Positions 17,156 through 30,143 are shown, numbered from the stretch's first letter. The stretch is DNA of 64,000 bases from Amphritea atlantica (GCA_024397875.1 CP073344.1:3277001-3341000), one strand, 5' to 3'. The notes: generated from the letters alone by a model not told the origin. Numbers and translations are program-made.

Positions 17156-18235
17156 ATGAAACTGAATAAACCGCTGATTTTCACACTATTCCTGACCTCA
17201 GCTGCTGCCCTGCCTGCGGCACAGGAAAATGGTATCGATAAAAACAGTATCGAAAATTCAGAGACCACAGCGGTTAATAGTAAAACCGATCCCGCTGATC
17301 GGGTTATGCCAGACCTGGTGCAGCAACAGCAGAAAGATATTGCCCAGGCACAGAATTCAGAAACAGACGTTATCTGGCTGGAGTCAGGCGGACAAAAACA
17401 GCTGGCTTTACTGCAGCGCGCCATCACCTCACGTCCTGCTGGCAGCATTCTGATCTTTCCTGACCGGTCAACCAGTGCAGACTGGCCCTCGATTGTGCAC
17501 CCACTTCGGACTCAGCTCCCCGAATATAACTGGAATACACTGAGCATCACCCTGCCCGGCCTGCCCTCCGAAGTAGTTCCGCAACGGACACTCCCCGCAC
17601 TGCAGGACAACGGCCAGATTCAGACATCACCAAACCTGACGAATGGCGGTGAGAGTGAGCCAACTGCTGATCCGGCACAGACAAACGGCGAGAACGAAGC
17701 ATCAAACTCTGATGCTGCAACCGCAGAAAAAAACATGGCAAATTACAAAAAACTGGTCGCTGAACTGGGTCAGCAGGCATCCAGCCAACTGGCTGATGTA
17801 GAGGGCGATATAAAAATCGTTCTGGGGGTTGGCGAAGGTGCCACCTGGGCGATGCATTACTTTATGCAGGATACAACCCAGCCAGATCGTTTTCTGGTCC
17901 TGCTTGACCCGGCTCTGGTCATGGATGAGCACGCCCCCAACCTGCTACAGATGATTTCTGAGGCGAAAGTACCGATACTGGATCTGTGGTTTGACAACAA
18001 CAGCATCAGGCAGCAACGAGCCGAGCTGCGTAAACGCACCGCCCGCAGAAATGGCAACCAAGGGTACCGGCAGATCCGCCTGAACCTGCGCAGTAATGAC
18101 CCTCGCAAAGAACCGCTGTGGCTCACCCGGCAACTCAGGGGCATTCTGAAAACCCATATCCTCGATGCCCAAAAACCAGCGCAGCCCGCAGCTGAAGCGA
18201 TGGAACTCACTCCGGGTTCCGGGCAGTTCAACTAA
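17156..18235 (+). CDS. DUF3530 family secreted protein (alpha/beta-hydrolase-like)
   Basis: A 359-residue protein with signal peptide MKLNKPLIFTLFLTSAAALPAAQ. It matches the DUF3530 layout seen in marine gammaproteobacteria and pseudomonads: GSILIFPDRSTSADWPSIVHPLRTQLPEYNWNTLSITLPGLP, then a low-complexity acidic/Asn-rich insert (about 165-205), then IVLGVGEGATWAMHYF, which resembles the nucleophile-elbow region of hydrolases but has GEGAT in place of GxSxG. Catalysis is therefore doubtful. The ATG at 17156 starts the signal peptide; an upstream in-frame start would add 33 unrelated residues. The function of the family is not known to me. Confidence 0.75.
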   Translation: MKLNKPLIFTLFLTSAAALPAAQENGIDKNSIENSETTAVNSKTDPADRVMPDLVQQQQKDIAQAQNSETDVIWLESGGQKQLALLQRAITSRPAGSILIFPDRSTSADWPSIVHPLRTQLPEYNWNTLSITLPGLPSEVVPQRTLPALQDNGQIQTSPNLTNGGESEPTADPAQTNGENEASNSDAATAEKNMANYKKLVAELGQQASSQLADVEGDIKIVLGVGEGATWAMHYFMQDTTQPDRFLVLLDPALVMDEHAPNLLQMISEAKVPILDLWFDNNSIRQQRAELRKRTARRNGNQGYRQIRLNLRSNDPRKEPLWLTRQLRGILKTHILDAQKPAQPAAEAMELTPGSGQFN

Positions 18236-18251
18236 GCTAAACTCAGCTGTA

Positions 18252-20840
<2,589 letters not shown>

Positions 20841-20964
20841 TCCCCTAGCGTTGTTATAGCTGAATGTTTTATCATGCCATGCTCTATAGGGTATGTTACT
20901 CGAATCAAGGTTTAGCGATAAGGGAAATAGACGCTTTTTCTGCGCTTCCTAATGGACAATCTGA

Positions 20965-23625
20965 ATGCCGTTTTCAAGACGTTCTTCATACACACTTACA
21001 TTGGCAGTTGTTGCTGCCATGCCCGCAGCCCTGTTTGCCGCCGAAATGGATTCCGATATCCACGATGCGCTTTGGACCTGCACCATGGAAAATGGTCAGA
21101 GCTGGCAATGTGATCAGCCGGATCGGACCAACCCGCTCGCGGATCAGGATACACAGACAGATCTGATTGTTCCTGCAGGTCCTCAGCAGGTATCAGAGAG
21201 CAGTAGTGCAACCGATACCGGATCGGACACTGCTGATCTGACACCCGACCTGGGGCCTATGCAGCAGATCAGCGGTGCCTGGCTGTGCGAAGCAAACGCC
21301 TCCGGCGGCTGGTCTTGCCTCGATAATCAGCACACGACAGCCCCTCCAGCGAAACAAAGTTCCCGGGGCACCGCATCTGCAGCACTGCCTGTCGTCAATC
21401 AGGACAGCGATCAACCGGTTATCGAAGATCAGGCCAAAAAAGCAGACCTCAACGATACCCGTTATGCGGCTCAGGACTGGTACCCCATAACCGGCGCGTC
21501 AAAAGCGTGTTATGGCGTCTATATAGAACCTGACTCTGAGATACCATCGGAAGCTGACGAAAACCTGACGGTTGATGCTGATAGCTCTGAAACCCAACTG
21601 GGTGGTCTTACCCGGCTAGAGGGTAATGTTGAATTACGCCAGCGCGGGCACTTCCTGCGCAGCGATTCTGCTGAGGTGGATCAGATCTCCAATCAGATCA
21701 CCATGAACGGCAATATTCAGTATCGCGAGCCCGGCCTGCTACTACGCGGTTCCCAGGCACAGACCAATGCAATCACCGGCGAAACGGTGGTCAGTAACGC
21801 CGATTACGTAGTCCATGAACAGTCTCTGCGGGGTGAAGCCAAACGTATTATCCGCCTGAAGGATAATCGGATACGGATGGAAGATAGCAGCTATACCACC
21901 TGTCCACCGAACGATGAAAGCTGGAAAATTGCCTCTAGCTCTCTGGTGCTGGACCCAAACCGGGGATTTGGTACGGCACGTCACGCCACCCTGAAAGTGG
22001 CCGATACACCGGTATTCTATTTCCCATATATCGAATTTCCAATTGACGACCTGCGACATTCAGGCTTTTTATTCCCCTCCCTCGGGTACTCCAATGAAGA
22101 TGGCCTTGAGGTAGCAGCACCCTACTATTTCAATCTGGCACCCAATTACGACGATACCCTGACTCCAAAGGTTTTCACCGAACGCGGACTGTTGCTGGAA
22201 AATGAGTTTCGTCATCTGAACAGTTATGGTCAGCAAGCTCTCAGTACCGGACTATTAATTGATGATATACAGGCAGACCGTGATCGCTGGCTGCTTGGTG
22301 TAGATCACACAGGAAGTCAGGGTGCCTGGAGCAGCCAGGTGGACTACACGGCAGTCAGCGATGATGACTATTTCGATGATCTCGGATCCAGCCTGGAAGT
22401 TGATCGTTCCACTCATTTAGACCAACGAGCCGAAGCAACTTATAGCCGCAAGCATTGGGCTGCCACCCTGCGAGCCCATAGCTATCAGACGATCAATGAC
22501 AGCAAATCCCCCTACCAGCGTATGCCGCAGTTACAGGTAACCGGTAACTACGGTTATGAGCTGGGACAGGAGGTCGTATTCAGCTACCTCGCCGACGCAA
22601 CCCGCTTTGACCGGAAAATCGACGATCTGAGTGGCATTGACCGGGTCACCGGTAGCCGGGTACATATACAACCCGCTATCAGCGTACCGATGCTCTGGTC
22701 CTGGGGCTACCTGACCCCCAAAATGAGTTACTGGTTAAGCCATTACGACCTGCAGGATCAGGTCGCCGGTCAGGACGACAAGATAGACAGGGCAACCGGT
22801 GTTTTCAGTATTAACTCTGGTCTGGTGTTTGAACGTCAACTGGACAATTACACACAAACGTTTGAGCCTCGTCTGTTCACCCTGTATAGCCAACGGGAAG
22901 ATCAGCAAGGCATCCCTGATTTCGATACCGCTGAAGCAGATTTCAGCTATCAGGGGCTTTTCCGGGAGAACCGTTTTACCGGTCTGGATAAAGTCAGTGA
23001 TAATCAGCAGGTATCAATCGGACTCAGCTCGGCCTTGGTCCGTAACGACGGCAGCGAAGTCGCCCGTGTCGGACTGGCGCAGGCATACTATTTTGCTGAC
23101 CGCAGGGTGCAACTTAACGGTGATACCAGTGTCGATACCGAACATCAGTCTAACTTCGCCGCTGAAGCTTACTGGAACCCCTATTCGTATCTGCGGTTAT
23201 CGGTCGATACCGAGCTGGATCGGAGCGCCTTTAATCCGTTAGAGAGCAACTTCAAAGTGCGCTACACTCCGGCGCTCAATAAAGTGATCGGTTTTAGTTA
23301 CCGGTATCGGGAAGACCTTCGGAGCCAGGCTGAGATCTCATTTATCTGGCCACTGTCACCAGAGTGGACGATGATGGGACGCTGGCAGGAAGATATGGAG
23401 AACTCTCAAACACCTGAAGCACTACTTGGATTTGAATATGCAAGTTGCTGCTGGAAAGTTCGGGTTGCTGCCCGCAAGTGGATAGAGGATGATAGCGGTG
23501 GAAGGGAAGACAGTGCAGTGTTTCTGCAATTTATCCTGAAAGGCCTTGGCACAGTTGGCGGCGGCACTGCAGCGCTAGAAGATATTATTGGCTTTAAAGA
23601 ACGTGAAGAGAATGATGACTACTAA
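20965..23625 (+). CDS. lptD: LPS-assembly outer-membrane protein LptD
   Basis: LptD, with lipoprotein LptE, inserts lipopolysaccharide into the outer leaflet. The 886-residue product has a signal peptide (ending AALFAA at about 26), an OstA/LptA-like jellyroll (LEGNVELRQRGHFLRSDSAEVDQISNQITMNGN) and a large C-terminal barrel. The cysteine pair EYASCCWKV near the C terminus is the conserved partner for the N-terminal disulfides. Unlike the E. coli protein, the N terminus carries two tryptophan/cysteine modules, WTCTMENGQSWQC (37-49) and WLCEANASGGWSC (106-118), like pseudomonad LptD. It begins the lptD-surA-pdxA-rsmA-apaG-apaH block. Confidence 0.95.
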   Translation: MPFSRRSSYTLTLAVVAAMPAALFAAEMDSDIHDALWTCTMENGQSWQCDQPDRTNPLADQDTQTDLIVPAGPQQVSESSSATDTGSDTADLTPDLGPMQQISGAWLCEANASGGWSCLDNQHTTAPPAKQSSRGTASAALPVVNQDSDQPVIEDQAKKADLNDTRYAAQDWYPITGASKACYGVYIEPDSEIPSEADENLTVDADSSETQLGGLTRLEGNVELRQRGHFLRSDSAEVDQISNQITMNGNIQYREPGLLLRGSQAQTNAITGETVVSNADYVVHEQSLRGEAKRIIRLKDNRIRMEDSSYTTCPPNDESWKIASSSLVLDPNRGFGTARHATLKVADTPVFYFPYIEFPIDDLRHSGFLFPSLGYSNEDGLEVAAPYYFNLAPNYDDTLTPKVFTERGLLLENEFRHLNSYGQQALSTGLLIDDIQADRDRWLLGVDHTGSQGAWSSQVDYTAVSDDDYFDDLGSSLEVDRSTHLDQRAEATYSRKHWAATLRAHSYQTINDSKSPYQRMPQLQVTGNYGYELGQEVVFSYLADATRFDRKIDDLSGIDRVTGSRVHIQPAISVPMLWSWGYLTPKMSYWLSHYDLQDQVAGQDDKIDRATGVFSINSGLVFERQLDNYTQTFEPRLFTLYSQREDQQGIPDFDTAEADFSYQGLFRENRFTGLDKVSDNQQVSIGLSSALVRNDGSEVARVGLAQAYYFADRRVQLNGDTSVDTEHQSNFAAEAYWNPYSYLRLSVDTELDRSAFNPLESNFKVRYTPALNKVIGFSYRYREDLRSQAEISFIWPLSPEWTMMGRWQEDMENSQTPEALLGFEYASCCWKVRVAARKWIEDDSGGREDSAVFLQFILKGLGTVGGGTAALEDIIGFKEREENDDY

Positions 23626-24907
23626 TCTCATAAAAAAACTAAAGCCAGGTATGGCTGCCCTTCTTTTGGGCTTCTCTGTCTCGGCCAGCGCCGCAGATAT
23701 TCCTCTGGACCGGATCATCGCGATTGTAAACGACGATATCGTTCTGCAAAGCGAACTGAATGATCGGGAGGCGATGATAAAGTCCCGCCTTAGCGCGCAG
23801 GGGCGCACCCTGCCGGATGAACAAACCCTGCGGAGCCAGGTTCTTGATCGATTGATTCTGGATAACATCCAGCTACAGATCGGTGATGAGCGGGGCATCC
23901 GCATCAGCGACAGCGAACTGAATGCTTCAATGGAACGGATCGCTGCCAGCTCCAACCTGACGCTGGAACAGTTCCGTGAAGCACTGATCGCGGAGGGGCA
24001 GGATTATGCTCAGGCCCGCCAGCAGATACACAACGAAATGCTTATTCAGCGTATTCAGCAGCGTATCGTTAACAGTCGTATTAACGTCTCTCAGCAGGAG
24101 ATTGATAACTACCTCAGCTCCCAGCAGGGAGAGCAGATGAGTGCCGAAAGCTATAGCCTTTCACAGATCCTTATTGCAGTGCCGTTACAGGCGACTCCAC
24201 AGATGATTCAGACAGCCGAGCAGCAAGCAGGAAAGATCGCTGCAGAACTGCAAAACGGCGCTGATTTTGCTGAAACGGCTGTTGCTCAGTCCAAAGGGCC
24301 AAACGCCCTGAAAGGCGGAGAGATTGGCTGGCGCAAACTGAATGAGATGCCGGAAGAGTTTGCGGCCGTTGTTAAAAAACTTAATCCCGGCGAATTCAGC
24401 GCCCCCCTTCGCAGCCCCAGTGGTTTTCATATTCTGAAGCTCAATGATAAACAAGGTGGCTCTGTTCAGCTGGTTGATCAGGTTAAGGTAAAGCATATCC
24501 TTCTCACCCCGAATGAGATCCGCTCCCCGGCTCAGACCCGTCGCGAGATAGAATCAATCTACCAACAACTACAGCAAGGGGTTCCCTTCGAAGAGCTGGC
24601 CAAACAACATAGTGACGACCCGGGCAGCGGCTCACTGGGAGGCGATCTGGGCTGGGCACAGTCCGGTCAGATGGTGCCGGAATTTGAAGAAGTGATGTTC
24701 AATACCGTGCCTGGCAAAATAAGCGCCCCGTTTGAATCCCGCTTCGGCTGGCATATTCTCAAAGTCGAAGATCGTCGACAGCAGGATATGGGCGAAGAGA
24801 TGCAGACCAATCAGGCCAGGGCAACCATCCGACAGCGTAAGTTTAACGAAGAGCTGCAAAACTGGCTGAGGGAAATCCGCTCTCAGGCATATATCGAGAT
24901 TAAGTAA
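23615..24907 (+). CDS. surA: periplasmic chaperone/peptidyl-prolyl isomerase SurA
   Basis: SurA escorts outer-membrane proteins, including LptD, to the BAM complex. The product is about 430 residues: signal peptide ending [10 protein letters not shown], the SurA N-terminal domain ([22 protein letters not shown]), two parvulin domains ([12 protein letters not shown]... and [15 protein letters not shown]...[26 protein letters not shown]) and a C-terminal helix. The start lies inside the end of lptD, so the genes overlap. ATG 23612 and ATG 23615 are both possible; 23615 has better Shine-Dalgarno spacing. The lptD-surA pairing is conserved across gammaproteobacteria. Confidence 0.94.
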   Translation: MTTNLIKKLKPGMAALLLGFSVSASAADIPLDRIIAIVNDDIVLQSELNDREAMIKSRLSAQGRTLPDEQTLRSQVLDRLILDNIQLQIGDERGIRISDSELNASMERIAASSNLTLEQFREALIAEGQDYAQARQQIHNEMLIQRIQQRIVNSRINVSQQEIDNYLSSQQGEQMSAESYSLSQILIAVPLQATPQMIQTAEQQAGKIAAELQNGADFAETAVAQSKGPNALKGGEIGWRKLNEMPEEFAAVVKKLNPGEFSAPLRSPSGFHILKLNDKQGGSVQLVDQVKVKHILLTPNEIRSPAQTRREIESIYQQLQQGVPFEELAKQHSDDPGSGSLGGDLGWAQSGQMVPEFEEVMFNTVPGKISAPFESRFGWHILKVEDRRQQDMGEEMQTNQARATIRQRKFNEELQNWLREIRSQAYIEIK

Positions 24908-24912
24908 TTCAG

Positions 24913-25923
24913 ATGTCTATCCACAGACTGGCCCTGACCCCGGGAGAACCCGCCGGGATAGGGCCTGACCTATGCATTCAGATCGCCCAACAGGGGCACG
25001 ACCACCAACTGGTGGTAATCGCGGATCCACTAATGATGCAGGCCAGAGCCCGCTTGCTCAATCTGCCAATCACCCTGATTCCCTATAATGCCGATGAGCC
25101 GGTCTGCCCAACCGCGCCCGGCACATTATGGATAGAGCCGGTCTGCCTGGTTAAAACAGCACAGCCCGGGCAACTGAATCCGGCTAATGCCCGCTATATA
25201 CTCGATACCCTGACCCGCGCCACTCAGGGCTGTCAGAGTGGCGAGTTCGCCGCTCTGGTGACCGCTCCGGTCCATAAAGGGGTGATCAACGATGCCGGCA
25301 TTCCGTTCAGCGGCCATACCGAGTTTCTGGAACAGCTGACCCACAGCAATAAGGTCGTCATGATGTTGGCAACCGAGGGTCTAAGGGTCGCGCTGGCAAC
25401 AACACACCTGCCACTTGCAGCGGTTCCTGCAGCGATAACCCAACCGCTGCTAGAGGAGGTTCTGACGGTATTACAACAGGACCTTCTGCAGAGCTTTGGC
25501 CTGAAGAATCCAAGAATTCTGATTGCCGGACTGAATCCCCATGCCGGAGAAGGAGGCCACATGGGACGCGAGGAGATTGAAGTGATTCAACCGGTCATCA
25601 ACCGGCTCCGGGCTAAGGGTTACAATCTGAGCGACCCACTGCCGGCAGATACGCTGTTTACCGACAAGATGCTTAATACAGCAGATGCGGTACTGGCGAT
25701 GTATCATGATCAGGGGCTGCCAGTGTTGAAATACAAAGGCTTCGGCCGGGCCGTGAATATTACTCTGGGAATGCCGATTATCCGTACCTCCGTGGATCAC
25801 GGTACGGCGCTCGATCTGGCCGGAACCGGCAGCGCCGATTACGGCAGCCTGCTAACCGCTATTAATTATGCTGCCGAGATGTCAGCTAACCGTCACACCA
25901 CCGGAACACTGAATGAGCAATAA
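24913..25923 (+). CDS. pdxA: 4-hydroxythreonine-4-phosphate dehydrogenase
   Basis: PdxA oxidises 4-phosphohydroxy-L-threonine in the DXP-dependent pathway to pyridoxal phosphate. The 336-residue protein starts [20 protein letters not shown], has the metal-binding histidines in HTEFLEQL and [14 protein letters not shown], and the tail [44 protein letters not shown]. It follows surA by five bases and overlaps rsmA by 11, the usual surA-pdxA-rsmA operon. Confidence 0.95.
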   Translation: MSIHRLALTPGEPAGIGPDLCIQIAQQGHDHQLVVIADPLMMQARARLLNLPITLIPYNADEPVCPTAPGTLWIEPVCLVKTAQPGQLNPANARYILDTLTRATQGCQSGEFAALVTAPVHKGVINDAGIPFSGHTEFLEQLTHSNKVVMMLATEGLRVALATTHLPLAAVPAAITQPLLEEVLTVLQQDLLQSFGLKNPRILIAGLNPHAGEGGHMGREEIEVIQPVINRLRAKGYNLSDPLPADTLFTDKMLNTADAVLAMYHDQGLPVLKYKGFGRAVNITLGMPIIRTSVDHGTALDLAGTGSADYGSLLTAINYAAEMSANRHTTGTLNEQ

Positions 25924-26713
25924 ACCCGCAGGCCATAAAGCACGTAAACGTTTTGGTCAGAACTTTCTTCAGGATCAGGGCGTTATCCGCCGGATCATCA
26001 GAGCCATTGCGCCAGGTGAAACACAGCACCTGGTAGAGATAGGCCCGGGTCTGGGCGCCATCACTGAAGAGTTACTGGATCTGTGCCAACGGCTGGATGT
26101 GGTAGAGCTGGATCGTGATCTGGTGCCAATTCTGCGCACTAAATTCTTCAGTTACGCCGAAAAGTTCGCTATCCATGAGGGTGATGCGCTTAAGTTTGAC
26201 TTCGCCACACTGCAGCAACAGGATGAGCAGCTACGCGTGGTTGGTAACCTACCGTATAACATCTCCACGCCGCTGATTTTTCACCTGCTAAGCTATGCTG
26301 ATCAGATTGAAGATATGCACTTTATGCTACAGAAAGAGGTGGTGGACCGACTGGCAGCCAAGCCTGGCGACAGCGCTTATGGCCGGCTCGGGATCATGGC
26401 GCAATATTACTGCCAGGTGGAACCGCTATTTCTCGTACCGCCCCATGCATTCGATCCGGCACCCAAAGTTGATTCGGCTATCGTTCGACTGATACCCTAT
26501 AAAGAATTACCCCATCCAGCACAGGATATCAGTAAGCTGGAGACCGTTGTCCGCACAGCCTTTGGTCAGCGCAGGAAAACCCTGCGTAATAACCTTAAAC
26601 CCCTGCTTGATGCCAATGAGATTGAAGCTCTGGGCATTGATCCGGGCCTGCGCCCGGAGCGCCTCGCCCTGATCGACTTCATCCGGATAAGTGATTATCT
26701 GAGCAGTAAATAA
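25913..26713 (+). CDS. rsmA: 16S rRNA dimethyladenosine transferase
   Basis: RsmA (KsgA) dimethylates A1518 and A1519 in the 3' helix of 16S rRNA, a late step of 30S maturation. The 266-residue product has the SAM site [16 protein letters not shown], acidic [10 protein letters not shown], and the catalytic NLPY ([18 protein letters not shown]). The end carries [19 protein letters not shown] sequence ([16 protein letters not shown]). It overlaps pdxA by 11 nt, indicating translational coupling. Confidence 0.96.
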   Translation: MSNKPAGHKARKRFGQNFLQDQGVIRRIIRAIAPGETQHLVEIGPGLGAITEELLDLCQRLDVVELDRDLVPILRTKFFSYAEKFAIHEGDALKFDFATLQQQDEQLRVVGNLPYNISTPLIFHLLSYADQIEDMHFMLQKEVVDRLAAKPGDSAYGRLGIMAQYYCQVEPLFLVPPHAFDPAPKVDSAIVRLIPYKELPHPAQDISKLETVVRTAFGQRRKTLRNNLKPLLDANEIEALGIDPGLRPERLALIDFIRISDYLSSK

Positions 26714-26732
26714 CAATTTATAACGAAACTAT

Positions 26733-27119
26733 ATGATCCTCTCAGATATATCTCATAACATCGCTATCCATGTGGAAACAGCCTATTTGCCGGAGCAATC
26801 TGACCCCGAGAAAAAGCGCTATGTATTTTCCTATCACATCACCATTACCAACAATGATCCCCAGCCAGTTCAGCTGTTAAGGCGCCGCTGGCTGATTGTC
26901 GATGGTGATGAGCAGGTTCAGGAAGTTGAAGGCGAAGGCGTTATAGGCGAACAGCCGGTTATTGAACCACAGCAAAGTTACAGCTATACCAGTGGTACAG
27001 TACTGGCAACACGGGTGGGCAGCATGCAGGGACACTACCTGATGAAAACCGGTGAGGGCGACACATTTAATGCTGATATAGAGCCCTTTACGCTCGCTCT
27101 TCCCAACGCCTTGCACTGA
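26733..27119 (+). CDS. apaG: ApaG (DUF525) protein
   Basis: A 128-residue single-domain beta-sandwich protein. It has the ApaG hallmarks YVFSYHITITNNDPQPVQLLRRRWLIVDGDEQVQEVEGEGVIGEQPVI and Y-SYTSGT. The biochemical role is unclear; the family has been linked to cation resistance and to Ap4A metabolism through its constant neighbour apaH. It lies 19 bp after rsmA and 11 bp before apaH, the classical rsmA-apaG-apaH order. Confidence 0.94.
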   Translation: MILSDISHNIAIHVETAYLPEQSDPEKKRYVFSYHITITNNDPQPVQLLRRRWLIVDGDEQVQEVEGEGVIGEQPVIEPQQSYSYTSGTVLATRVGSMQGHYLMKTGEGDTFNADIEPFTLALPNALH

Positions 27120-27130
27120 GGACTCTGCAA

Positions 27131-27952
27131 ATGGCAACCTATGCAATCGGGGATATTCAGGGCTGCTACGACGAGCTTCAGGCACTGCTGAATCATATCG
27201 GTTTTACGGATACCGACCAGCTCTGGCTGGCGGGTGATCTGGTTAACCGGGGACCCAAATCCCTTGAGACCCTGCGTTTTCTTTACAGCATCCGGGATCA
27301 GGTAGTCGTGACGCTGGGCAACCACGACCTGCATATGCTGGCCGTTTACAGTGGCGCCATCAAACCCAGACGTTCCGACACTTTTCAGGATCTGCTAAAG
27401 GCCCCTGATGCAAAACAGCTGATGAAGTGGCTACGCTTTCAGCCCCTGCTGGTTACCGATGAACAACTGGGGTTTACCATGGCGCATGCAGGCATACCGC
27501 CTCAATGGTCGCTGAAAAAAGCTCAAAAGCGGTCGAAAGAGGTAGAAACCGTACTGCAAAGCACTCTGGCAACGGAGTTCTTCAAGCGGATGTATGGTAA
27601 TCAGCCCGCCTGCTGGTCGAGTAAACTGGAAGGATTTGACCGCATCAGAACTATTACCAATTACTTTACCCGAATGCGCTTCTGCGACAGCAAGGGCTGC
27701 ATGGAGTTTTCCGCCAAAGGCGCACTGTCCAGCCAGCCAAGTGGCTTTTTGCCCTGGTTTATCCATCAGGGTAAAGTATTTCAGCAAAGCCGGGTTATCT
27801 TTGGCCACTGGGCCGCACTGGAAGGCAAAGCAGACCGGCAAAACGTCTATGCTATTGATACCGGCTGCGTATGGGGCGGTAAACTGACAGCACTACGACT
27901 CGAGGATCAGCAACTGTTTTCTGTAAATAGCAAAATGAGGTACGGCAACTGA
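27131..27952 (+). CDS. apaH: bis(5'-nucleosyl)-tetraphosphatase, symmetrical
   Basis: ApaH cleaves Ap4A symmetrically into two ADP and removes Np4N caps from RNA. The 273-residue phosphoesterase has the metallophosphatase motifs GDIQGCYDEL (about 7-16), GDLVNRGPKS, GNHDLHML and the later HAGIPP and FGHWA histidines. It is preceded by GAGGAC as Shine-Dalgarno and joined to glpE by a TGATG overlap. Confidence 0.95.
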   Translation: MATYAIGDIQGCYDELQALLNHIGFTDTDQLWLAGDLVNRGPKSLETLRFLYSIRDQVVVTLGNHDLHMLAVYSGAIKPRRSDTFQDLLKAPDAKQLMKWLRFQPLLVTDEQLGFTMAHAGIPPQWSLKKAQKRSKEVETVLQSTLATEFFKRMYGNQPACWSSKLEGFDRIRTITNYFTRMRFCDSKGCMEFSAKGALSSQPSGFLPWFIHQGKVFQQSRVIFGHWAALEGKADRQNVYAIDTGCVWGGKLTALRLEDQQLFSVNSKMRYGN

Positions 27953-28272
27953 TGGATAATTTTGAATGTATCGATATCGTCCGCGCTGAACAACTGATCA
28001 CTGAGGGCGCCATCATTGCTGATATCCGTGACCCACAGAGTTATCAGCAAAACCACATTAAAAACGCCGTTCACCTGAGCAACGATACCCTGCATGATTT
28101 CATCCAGTCGGCAGATATGGACACTCCGCTGATTGTCTGTTGCTATCACGGTTTCAGCAGTCAGTCCGCAGCGGGCTTCCTGATCCAGCAAGGCTTTGAC
28201 CAGGTATACAGCCTCGATGGTGGCTTTGAACTCTGGCAAGCCAGCCGTCCTGACCTCTGCTCCAACAGCTGA
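27952..28272 (+). CDS. glpE: thiosulfate sulfurtransferase GlpE (single-domain rhodanese)
   Basis: A 106-residue single rhodanese domain. The active-site loop CCYHGFSSQSAAGFL holds the catalytic cysteine followed by a six-residue loop, matching GlpE. The N terminus has IIADIRDPQSYQQNHI. It transfers sulfane sulfur from thiosulfate to acceptors such as cyanide or thioredoxin; its physiological acceptor is uncertain. Start overlaps the apaH stop by one base; cca follows three bases later. Confidence 0.88.
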   Translation: MDNFECIDIVRAEQLITEGAIIADIRDPQSYQQNHIKNAVHLSNDTLHDFIQSADMDTPLIVCCYHGFSSQSAAGFLIQQGFDQVYSLDGGFELWQASRPDLCSNS

Positions 28273-28275
28273 GTG

Positions 28276-29397
28276 ATGCAGACCTATCTGGTTGGCGGCG
28301 CAGTCAGAGACAACTTGCTGGGCTATCCGGTATATGACCGGGACTGGGTTGTGGTTGGCGCAACACCCGAGCAGATGCTGCAACAGGGGTTTCGACCAGT
28401 AGGCAAAGACTTCCCGGTTTTTATCCACCCTGACAGTGGTGAAGAGTACGCCCTGGCCAGAACCGAGCGCAAGTCCGGTAAAGGCTATGCCGGTTTCCGC
28501 TATTACGCCAGCCCTGACGTCACCCTGGAGGAGGATCTGATCCGCCGGGACCTGACTATCAATGCCATGGCAATGGACGACCAGGGCAATATCACCGACC
28601 CCTACAATGGCCAGCGCGACCTGCAACAAAAGGTGCTACGTCATGTTTCACCCGCCTTTTCCGAAGATCCTTTGAGAGTTCTCCGGGTAGCTCGTTTTCA
28701 GGCCCGTTATGCTGGCCTTGGCTTCACGATCGCGCCGCAGACTCTCAGACTGATGCAACAGCTGGCGCAAGGGGATGAACTTGAGCACCTCACAGCCGAA
28801 AGGGTATGGCAGGAGTTTCAGCGAGCCTTGGGCGAGGACTCTCCTCAGCAGTTTTTGGTTACCCTGCTTCAGGCCAATGCACTGATAAAACTGTTTCCTG
28901 AACTCATAGCGGCAGCGCGTGACACACAAACCCTCACGGCGATAAGCCAGCCGGTCGACCCCCGGGTCCGGTTTGCCATATTACTGCGCAGCGCATTCGC
29001 GAAAATCCCTCTGGCGCAACGCAATCAATACATCAAAAAGTTTTGCGACGATCACCGCACGCCTAATGCATACCGGGATCTGGCATTACAGTTTTGTAGT
29101 CAGTCAGATCAGCTGTGTCACTACTCACAACTGGACGCCGAACAACGGCTTGAGCTGGTCAGACAGCTTGATCTGTTGCGACGCGATGAGCACCTCAGCT
29201 TGCTACTTCAGGGGTGTTCAGTGATCTGCAAAGAAACCCTGGCCGTAGAACAGCAACTACCCCAACTGCTTGAGTCGCTCCGGAAAATCAACCCGAAAGC
29301 GCTGATGGATCAGGGATTCAAAGGCAAAGCACTGGGTGAAGCGCTTTACCGCACTCAGCTGGCTGTTTGCCAACAACAGATCGACGGAGTTTTATAG
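28276..29397 (+). CDS. cca: CCA-adding tRNA nucleotidyltransferase
   Basis: Cca builds or repairs the 3'-terminal CCA of tRNAs. The product (373 residues) starts QTYLVGGAVRDNLLGYPVYDRDWVVVGATPEQML, with the nucleotidyltransferase DxD-like DRDW and RRDLTINAMA motifs and the template-like EDPLRVLRVARFQARY. It is the short form without a separate C-terminal HD phosphohydrolase motif that I can recognise. GTG 28273 is in frame directly before ATG 28276; the ATG gives the family start. Its stop overlaps the GTG start of the next gene. Confidence 0.93.
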   Translation: MQTYLVGGAVRDNLLGYPVYDRDWVVVGATPEQMLQQGFRPVGKDFPVFIHPDSGEEYALARTERKSGKGYAGFRYYASPDVTLEEDLIRRDLTINAMAMDDQGNITDPYNGQRDLQQKVLRHVSPAFSEDPLRVLRVARFQARYAGLGFTIAPQTLRLMQQLAQGDELEHLTAERVWQEFQRALGEDSPQQFLVTLLQANALIKLFPELIAAARDTQTLTAISQPVDPRVRFAILLRSAFAKIPLAQRNQYIKKFCDDHRTPNAYRDLALQFCSQSDQLCHYSQLDAEQRLELVRQLDLLRRDEHLSLLLQGCSVICKETLAVEQQLPQLLESLRKINPKALMDQGFKGKALGEALYRTQLAVCQQQIDGVL

Positions 29398-30137
29398 TGA
29401 CACAGCCTGTTGCACTGATTACCGGTGCCGCCCGAAGAATCGGTGCAACCATAGCACGACAGTTATGTCAGCAAGGCTACCGGGTTATTATCCACTGCCA
29501 TCATTCCACCGAAGCCGCCGAATTGCTGGCAGACGAACTCAACGGATTAAAGCCGGGCAGCGCCAGAGTATTACAGGCTGACCTCAACAACAGCCAACAG
29601 GTATCGGAACTGGCCGATCAGACACTGGCTTGCTGGGGACAGATCGATCTGCTGGTCAACAATGCATCATCCTTCTATCCAACGCCGCTTGAACAAAGCA
29701 GCGACCAACAATGGGATGATCTGATCAACAGCAACCTGAAAGCTGCTTACTTTCTTTCAGCAAAGCTGGCTGACGCTCTGAAGCAGCAGCAGGGTAACAT
29801 TATCAACCTGGTGGACATCCACGCTCAGAGAGCACTTCCCGGATATCCGATCTACTCAATCGCGAAGGCGGGTCTGCAGATGATGACTCTCAGCCTGGCC
29901 AAAGAGCTGGCCCCTGCAATCCGGGTCAATGGGGTCGCTCCGGGCCCCATTCTCTGGCCCGAGCAGGAAGCGGCAGTGAGTCCTGCGGAGCAAGACGCAA
30001 TTCTGGAGAAAACTTTGCTGCAGCGGGCAGGAACACCCGAAGATATCGCTGAGACAGTGCTGTTTCTGGCAGGCCAGCATTACATTACCGGCCAGATCAT
30101 CGCAGTCGATGGCGGAAAATCACTTTATAGCCATTAA
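29397..30137 (+). CDS. FolM-like pteridine reductase (short-chain dehydrogenase)
   Basis: A 246-residue SDR most like FolM/pteridine reductases, which reduce dihydromonapterin or dihydrofolate. It has the NADP site LITGAARRIGATIAR with the TGxxRRIG variant typical of pteridine reductases, the NNAS motif (LLVNNASSFYPTPL) and catalytic Tyr/Lys in YPIYSIAKAGLQMMT. GTG at 29397 is the start: GGAG lies seven bases upstream and it overlaps the cca stop (TAGTG). Folate genes folK and folB sit 2.6 kb away, which fits. I leave the symbol blank because folM and ptr1-like genes are hard to tell apart by eye. Confidence 0.8.
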   Translation: MTQPVALITGAARRIGATIARQLCQQGYRVIIHCHHSTEAAELLADELNGLKPGSARVLQADLNNSQQVSELADQTLACWGQIDLLVNNASSFYPTPLEQSSDQQWDDLINSNLKAAYFLSAKLADALKQQQGNIINLVDIHAQRALPGYPIYSIAKAGLQMMTLSLAKELAPAIRVNGVAPGPILWPEQEAAVSPAEQDAILEKTLLQRAGTPEDIAETVLFLAGQHYITGQIIAVDGGKSLYSH

Positions 30138-30143
30138 CTTAAG

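Noticed and set aside
27907-28629. A 240-codon minus-strand frame across glpE and cca
   Set aside because: Antisense to two clear genes in a packed plus-strand operon; no start signal.
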